A stretch of DNA of 36,528 bases from contig DGBN01000007.1 of assembly GCA_002384815.1 (NCBI GenBank), forward strand, positions 2,583 through 39,110. Direction: 5' to 3'. How positions within the stretch are numbered: the first letter of the stretch is position 1; each line of letters begins with the position of its first letter. The position numbers and the translations under genes were made by a program. Below, piece after piece: positions 31,719 through 36,528 of this stretch. The notes under the pieces are model-generated. The model made no database searches. It was given only the letters and a program-made list of their open reading frames with translations, and was not told the origin of the DNA. This stretch comes from Oxalobacteraceae bacterium UBA4003. GTDB taxonomy: Bacteria; Pseudomonadota; Gammaproteobacteria; Burkholderiales; Burkholderiaceae_D.

Positions 31719-34700
31719 ATGAAAGTCCGTTCCTGTGGCGTTCGATTCGCAATCATGTTGATTGCATTGGTGTTTGCCGGGCATGTGGTTCATGCTGCCG
31801 AAACAGATATTGCCAATGCACCGTTGGCATCTTCGTCGACTGATGTGGTCAAGCCAAACGTCATGTTCATACTCGATGACTCGGGGAGTATGGACTTTAC
31901 CTATTCACCGGATGATGCGAATTTCAGTAGTAGCAGATATGGCGCGAAGAGCAAGCATTGCAATGGCATGTATTACAACCCGGCTACTACCTATGCTCCG
32001 CCAGTAAAGGCGGATGGCACCAGTTTTCCTGATGCCAGTTTTACTAACGCCTGGAGAGATGGTTTTAATACTTCGGATGGCACAGATAATTTAACCAATA
32101 GTGTTTATTACACGTATTCCGGTGTAACCAGTGACCTTGGTTTTGAATATGATAATTCGGGTAATGTAAAAACAACTGGTTCTATTTTCTATACAGAATG
32201 CAATACCAGTACCAGTACTACATCAAGCGTATTTACCAAGCATACGGTGAACAGCATCTCAGGCATTGGCAGTTCGGACGAAAGGACAAATTTCGCCAAC
32301 TGGTACAGCTACTACCGCACCCGCATGCTGACGATGAAAACCTCGGCAGGTTTGGCGTTTAAAAATGTGAGCGACAGTTATCGTGTCGGTTATTCGACAA
32401 TCGGCTATACCGGCACCAGTTCGACCAGTAACGATTTTCTGAAAATCGCCGATTTCGACGTCACGCAAAAAGCCAGCTTTTACTCAAAGCTATATAAGGC
32501 AAATCCTACGCATTGGACACCCTTGCGTGCAGCCTTGTCGAAGGCGGGATTGATTTATGCGGGCAAACTACTGACAGGCGCGGACGATCCGGTGCAGTAC
32601 TCATGCCAGCAGAACTTCACGATTTTATCGACGGACGGCTATTGGAATAATAATGAGGAAACGGGTAGCTACGTACCCAAAGGTCTGGACGGCAACAGTG
32701 TAGGCAATCAGGATGCACATGAGCTGCGTCCAATGTATGACGGAACCGTTACTTCCAACGTCACGTACACAACAGCTATGCTCACTGTCAGTGGTTCCGC
32801 TAGCACCTCGGTGAGCCGCATCACGGTAAATGGCGTGACCATTACTTCTTCAAACGGAACCAATGCCAGTAGCAATAATAATACGGTGGCTGCACGCATT
32901 GCTAGCGCAATCAATCGCAATGGTTATACCGCTACGGCTTCCGGCAATATTGTCACAATCAAGGCTCCGACGAATGTCGGCGCGATCACGTACACGCCGG
33001 TCGTGACAAAATCTGGGGGAATGAGCATAACGGCGACCGCATTCAGCAGCGGCACCAATTCCGTGACGACTGGCGGGGTTTCCAATTCGCTGGCTGACGT
33101 GGCCGCATATTATTACAACACCGATCTGCGTACTGCTGCGCTGGGGAACTGCACGGGCGCATTGGGCGCGGGTACCGATGTGTGTGAAAACAATGTGCTC
33201 GGCTCCGGTGCGGACAACAAGGGTTCGCAGCACATGACGACCTTTACGCTCGGTTTGGGAGTGAATGGGTTGCTTGATTATTCGGAAAATTATTTGAGTG
33301 GTGGTTCTGACGACTTCAAAGCGATAACCAATGGCACTAAAAACTGGCCTGATCCGATTGCCAATAATGGACCTGAACGGATAGATGACTTGTGGCATGC
33401 CGCCGTCAATGGACGCGGCACTTATTTCAGCGCACAAACTCCTGACTCTTTGGTGAGGGGCATTACCAAGGCGCTGACGGGTGCAAAGGTGCGTGATGGT
33501 TCCGGTGCAGCAGCAGCGACCAGTAATCTGGAACCGGTTGCCGCCGATAACTTCCTCTTCCTTGCGATGTACCGCACATCTTTCTGGGACGGCGATCTCA
33601 AGGCAAAAACGATAGATCCAAGTACCGGCGTAATCTCGGATGATGCCAGCTGGTCAGCACAGCAAAAACTGGATTTGAAAGTGGATCTCACTACCGATAC
33701 ACGAACCATCTATACATTCAATGAGTCTGCATCGAATAAGCTTAAAACATTTACATGGGCCAATTTAACTGCGGATGAAAAAGCCTATTTCAATAATATC
33801 TGCTCACCTGCGGTGAAGCTGTCGCAGTGCAGCGATTCGATCAACGGTCCGAATCTGGAGCAGGCGCAGAAGGATTTGATCCCAGGGGAAAATCTATTGA
33901 AGTTCATCCGCGGCCAGACCGGTTATGAAGATCAGGCTGGCAATGCGAACCCGATTTATCGGGACCGCGAACACGTTTTGGGCGACATGATTGGTTCGCA
34001 ACCTGTCTATGTGAAGGTCCCGCCCTTTGCCTATGTTGACGACAACTACGATGCTTTCAAAACTGACAAGAAGAATCGTCTGGCCATGGTTTATGTGGCG
34101 GCGAATGATGGCATGTTGCATGCGTTTGATGCGACGATAGGCCAGACTAGTTCCGGAACGGAGAAGTGGGCGTATATCCCACCTATGGTATTGCCCAATC
34201 TTTATAAATTGGCGGACAAGAACTATGCTGCCAATCATCAATATTATGTCGATGGTGCACCTACCGCGGGAGATATCTGTCCCAAAGCACCAACGGCGGC
34301 ATGCGGGAAAAATGACTGGAAAAGCATTCTGGTCGGTGGCCTGAACGCGGGCGGAAAAGGCTATTACGCGCTTGATATTACGGACCCTGCAAATCCGAAA
34401 GCGCTGTGGAATTTCACCGTGAGTAATGATGCGGATATGGGATACAGCTTCGGTAATCCGGTCATTACCAAACGTCTTGATGGTACGTGGGTGGTGGTAT
34501 TCACTTCAGGCTACAACAATCATGCAGATGGTGGCGATGGGAAAGGCCATTTATATGTTTTGAATGCCAATACCGGAGTACTTCTTTCAAAACTTGATAC
34601 TACTGCAGGGGACACCAGTACACCAAGCGGTCTGGCAAAAATCAATGCCTGGATTGACAGTACCAGCGATAACACTGCCAAGCGGTTCTACGGTGGTGAC

Positions 34701-35459
34701 TTGCTCGGTAATGTGTGGCGCTTCGATCCGGATGATCGCATTGGGGAGGCAGGGAATACAGTGACCTTGTTGGCGGAATTGGGTAAGGTTTCGCCGATCG
34801 GTATACAACCTGTCACGATCAAGCCGGAGCTGACCGAAATTACTACGTCTGGCGGTAACCATGCTGTGGTGAACATCGCAACTGGACGCTATCTGGGTAT
34901 TTCCGATGTAACTGATTACTCGATCCAGTCAATTTATTCGCTGAAAGACAATCTCGGTGAGACTGGTTTGGGCCAGGTGCGTACGCCCGGAGTGCTGGTA
35001 CAACAGACATTGATTACCAGTGAAGATGGCTCTACTCGTACGACGTCAAGCAATCCAGTTGACTGGGCCAGTAAATCAGGTTGGTACATGGATCTTAATC
35101 CGGGTAACAAATCTCCCGGTGAGCGCGTGAATGTCGACATGCAGCAGCAACTGGGCTTGTTGACAGTGGCGGGTAATGTCCCTGAAGGCAACGCATGTAC
35201 GCCCGGCGGGTATGCATGGATTTATTCGCTGGATTTCAAGACCGGGCAATATGTCGAAGGTGCAAGCGGTAATACAGCGGGGCGACTATCTTCGGGATTG
35301 GTTGCAGGTCTGAAAACACTGAAACTGACCACGGGAAAAACAATTACCCTGGTGACGGATACTGGCGGCAATATTACCGTTTTTGATGACCCTTCATCCA
35401 ATCCTGGAAGCGGGAATGGCGCCCGGCGTGTTTCATGGCGTGAGCTGATTCTTGATTAG
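31719..35459 (+). CDS. pilY1: Type IV pilus tip adhesin/assembly factor PilY1 (PilC)
   Basis: 1246-residue secreted protein. A signal peptide (about 1-26, ending VVHA) leads to a von Willebrand A-type domain with the metal-site DxSxS at D53, S55, S57 (ILDDSGSM). The C-terminal half (about 750-1190) is the PilC beta-propeller: VYVAANDGMLHAFDATIGQ, GGLNAGGKGYYALDITDP and a Gly/Asp-rich HADGGDGKGHLYVLN that resembles a calcium loop. Between them lies a Ser/Thr/Asn-rich insert (about 342-457). It is expected at the pilus tip with the minor pilins, with roles in adhesion and retraction control. ATCCGGAG precedes the ATG. It is longer than some homologues, partly because of the insert. Confidence 0.94.
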   Translation: MKVRSCGVRFAIMLIALVFAGHVVHAAETDIANAPLASSSTDVVKPNVMFILDDSGSMDFTYSPDDANFSSSRYGAKSKHCNGMYYNPATTYAPPVKADGTSFPDASFTNAWRDGFNTSDGTDNLTNSVYYTYSGVTSDLGFEYDNSGNVKTTGSIFYTECNTSTSTTSSVFTKHTVNSISGIGSSDERTNFANWYSYYRTRMLTMKTSAGLAFKNVSDSYRVGYSTIGYTGTSSTSNDFLKIADFDVTQKASFYSKLYKANPTHWTPLRAALSKAGLIYAGKLLTGADDPVQYSCQQNFTILSTDGYWNNNEETGSYVPKGLDGNSVGNQDAHELRPMYDGTVTSNVTYTTAMLTVSGSASTSVSRITVNGVTITSSNGTNASSNNNTVAARIASAINRNGYTATASGNIVTIKAPTNVGAITYTPVVTKSGGMSITATAFSSGTNSVTTGGVSNSLADVAAYYYNTDLRTAALGNCTGALGAGTDVCENNVLGSGADNKGSQHMTTFTLGLGVNGLLDYSENYLSGGSDDFKAITNGTKNWPDPIANNGPERIDDLWHAAVNGRGTYFSAQTPDSLVRGITKALTGAKVRDGSGAAAATSNLEPVAADNFLFLAMYRTSFWDGDLKAKTIDPSTGVISDDASWSAQQKLDLKVDLTTDTRTIYTFNESASNKLKTFTWANLTADEKAYFNNICSPAVKLSQCSDSINGPNLEQAQKDLIPGENLLKFIRGQTGYEDQAGNANPIYRDREHVLGDMIGSQPVYVKVPPFAYVDDNYDAFKTDKKNRLAMVYVAANDGMLHAFDATIGQTSSGTEKWAYIPPMVLPNLYKLADKNYAANHQYYVDGAPTAGDICPKAPTAACGKNDWKSILVGGLNAGGKGYYALDITDPANPKALWNFTVSNDADMGYSFGNPVITKRLDGTWVVVFTSGYNNHADGGDGKGHLYVLNANTGVLLSKLDTTAGDTSTPSGLAKINAWIDSTSDNTAKRFYGGDLLGNVWRFDPDDRIGEAGNTVTLLAELGKVSPIGIQPVTIKPELTEITTSGGNHAVVNIATGRYLGISDVTDYSIQSIYSLKDNLGETGLGQVRTPGVLVQQTLITSEDGSTRTTSSNPVDWASKSGWYMDLNPGNKSPGERVNVDMQQQLGLLTVAGNVPEGNACTPGGYAWIYSLDFKTGQYVEGASGNTAGRLSSGLVAGLKTLKLTTGKTITLVTDTGGNITVFDDPSSNPGSGNGARRVSWRELILD

Positions 35460-35467
35460 AGAGTGCA

Positions 35468-36133
35468 ATGCATGGATTGGGTGAATATCCTCCTTTGGTA
35501 AAAATACAAGCGTTGCAGTATTCACCTTGTCAGGCGCTGGCGCTGGGATTATCGCTGTTAGCGCATTGCGGCTTGATCGTTGCAATTTTTTTCGGGGGAG
35601 TAGTTGGGTCGGAGCAAGCCGGTTTAACAGCTTCTGCTTCTGTCGGGCAGGTGATGATTGTCGACGTGCGCATAACGGATGCCGCATTTTCAACTGCGCA
35701 AGATGCCGGTGCAACTGAACGTAGGCCGATATCTGTAGCTGACAATGTCGTACATTTGAGGTCTTCTCAACACAATCAAAACACCTCTAAAGAGGATTCT
35801 ATTTTTCCTCTGTTGAGTGCTGCTAAACCTTATTATTTTGCAGTAAAAGATCTGACGCAAAGACCGTTAGTCGCCCGTGATGTTCCTGCTGACTTTATGT
35901 TGACTGCGCCGGAGGTGCCGCCACAGGCAGCTACATTGAAAATTCTGATTAGCGAATATGGTGATGTGGATAAAGTGATTGTAGAAAATTCATTGTTGTC
36001 AGAAGCGGCCCAAAAAACTGTTGTCGATCAATTTTCAAAGTTGAGATTTCATCCGGGAGAAGTTAATGGCATTCCTGTTAAAAGCCAACTAAGAATCGAA
36101 ATCATGCTGGAAGAAGTCGGTGGCGAAAAGTAA
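35468..36133 (+). CDS. TonB-like energy transducer protein downstream of pilY1
   Basis: 221-residue protein with one N-terminal membrane helix (about 22-46, ALALGLSLLAHCGLIVAIFF), a variable linker and a C-terminal TonB-like domain (about 145-215). Family marks are ATLKILISEYGDVDKVIVE and FSKLRFHPGEVNGIPVKSQL, where the FxPGxxNGxxV pattern is typical of TonB C-terminal regions. The proline-rich spacer of true TonB is not evident, so it is an incomplete match. It starts 8 bp after pilY1, with no terminator between, so it is probably co-transcribed. The codons are more AT-rich than its neighbours. Its role in pilus biology, if any, is unknown to me. Confidence 0.75.
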   Translation: MHGLGEYPPLVKIQALQYSPCQALALGLSLLAHCGLIVAIFFGGVVGSEQAGLTASASVGQVMIVDVRITDAAFSTAQDAGATERRPISVADNVVHLRSSQHNQNTSKEDSIFPLLSAAKPYYFAVKDLTQRPLVARDVPADFMLTAPEVPPQAATLKILISEYGDVDKVIVENSLLSEAAQKTVVDQFSKLRFHPGEVNGIPVKSQLRIEIMLEEVGGEK

Positions 36134-36171
36134 GTGTTGTTAACGTGGCATGCATTATTTTTGGAAAGAAC

Positions 36172-36203
36172 AAAAAAGGGCGCAATCTGCGCCCTTCATT
36201 TTT
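36172..36203 (+). terminator. Bidirectional terminator between the TonB-like gene and hpf
   Basis: AAGGGCGCA (36176-36184) and TGCGCCCTT (36188-36196) form a perfect 9-bp stem with an ATC loop. A-rich sequence precedes it and CATTTTT follows, so it can serve the pil operon on the plus strand and hpf on the minus strand. Confidence 0.9.
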
Positions 36204-36236
36204 AGTAACCGGCTTGTCCGGTCTTGTTATCGCCCT

Positions 36237-36528
36237 TTAAGGCGTCACGGCATCCGATTCATCGGGCAATCGTTTGATTGCATCATGCTGATGATTCTGC
36301 TGTTTTGTTTTGTATTTGATGACTTGCCGATCGAGCTTGTCGATCAGAGTATCAATCGCCGCATATAAATTGTCGGCTATGCTTTCCGCATGCAGATCCT
36401 TGCCTCTCACACGCAAGTTAATTTCTGCTTTCTGACGTTTTTCTTTTTCCGGAAGATTGTCTACAGTCAGGATGACTGCGATATCGATTACGTGATCGAA
36501 GTGACGTTTGATGCGCTCCAGTTTTCCT
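36237..36528 (-). CDS. hpf: Ribosome hibernation promoting factor, 3' part (runs off the window)
   Basis: The last 97 codons (including stop) of a minus-strand gene whose start lies right of the window. The translation includes KLERIKRHFDHVIDIAVILT, KAEINLRVRGKDLHAESIAD and NLYAAIDTLIDKLDRQVIKY, the second half of the HPF/YfiA fold with its basic helix that binds the 30S decoding region and drives 100S dimer formation. The tail after KTKQQNHQHDA is short, so it is the short HPF form, not the long form with a dimerisation domain. In relatives it follows rpoN, which would lie outside the window. Confidence 0.94.
   Translation of the reverse strand, partial: GKLERIKRHFDHVIDIAVILTVDNLPEKEKRQKAEINLRVRGKDLHAESIADNLYAAIDTLIDKLDRQVIKYKTKQQNHQHDAIKRLPDESDAVTP

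Noticed and set aside
32200..32230. Short AC/AGT-rich tandem in pilY1 (ACCAGT repeats)
   Set aside because: It encodes a Ser/Thr stretch within the frame and is too short for a convincing phase-variable repeat.

Overview
This window looks like chromosomal core DNA from a betaproteobacterium, most likely family Oxalobacteraceae (Herminiimonas/Janthinobacterium type). I infer this from protein character and gene order: the rpsM-rpsK-rpsD-rpoA-rplQ block, System II cytochrome c biogenesis, pilMNOPQ followed by aroK/aroB and dgt, and a pilE-fimT-pilVWX-pilY1 minor pilin block. The genus rests on recall and was not computed. I see no insertion sequence, prophage, CRISPR array, rRNA or complete tRNA.

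Layout: (1) 1-3064 is the end of the alpha ribosomal operon, with intrinsic-terminator hairpins inside it before rpsD and before rpoA, and a 17-bp terminator after rplQ. (2) 3211-6169 holds cutA, dsbD and a one-cysteine peroxiredoxin. (3) 6245-8170, minus strand, holds engB then hemB, separated by a spacer with a terminator facing the opposite strand. (4) 8331-14351 is a redox block: dihaem cytochrome c4, resB and ccsA (haem attachment), then msrP and msrQ (periplasmic methionine sulfoxide repair). (5) 14378-15903, minus, is lptM-lysA, divergent from cyaY. (6) 16347-18698, minus, is mrcA (PBP1A), divergent from pilMNOPQ (19034-24055) across a 335-bp regulatory spacer. (7) 24118-26973 holds one uninterrupted reading frame joining shikimate kinase to 3-dehydroquinate synthase, then dgt. 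(8) 27038-28159, minus, is a 3-hydroxyisobutyryl-CoA hydrolase-like gene. (9) 28290-35459 is a tightly packed pilin/minor pilin operon ending in a 1246-residue PilY1, followed after 8 bp by a TonB-like protein. (10) The right edge cuts through hpf on the minus strand.

The genes form several working sets. The pil genes on both sides of the aro/dgt block encode the inner-membrane alignment complex (PilMNOP), the outer-membrane secretin (PilQ), and the pilin, priming minor pilins and tip adhesin (PilE, FimT, PilV, PilW, PilX, PilY1). DsbD brings reducing power to the periplasm. ResB/CcsA attach haem to apocytochromes such as the adjacent c4. MsrQ feeds electrons to the molybdenum enzyme MsrP. 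No novel defence or mobile system is evident. The points most worth a second look are the AroK-AroB joined frame, the TonB-like gene tied to pilY1, an extra Ser/Thr/Asn-rich module inside PilY1, the internal terminators of the alpha operon, and the orphan terminator antisense to the engB-hemB spacer.
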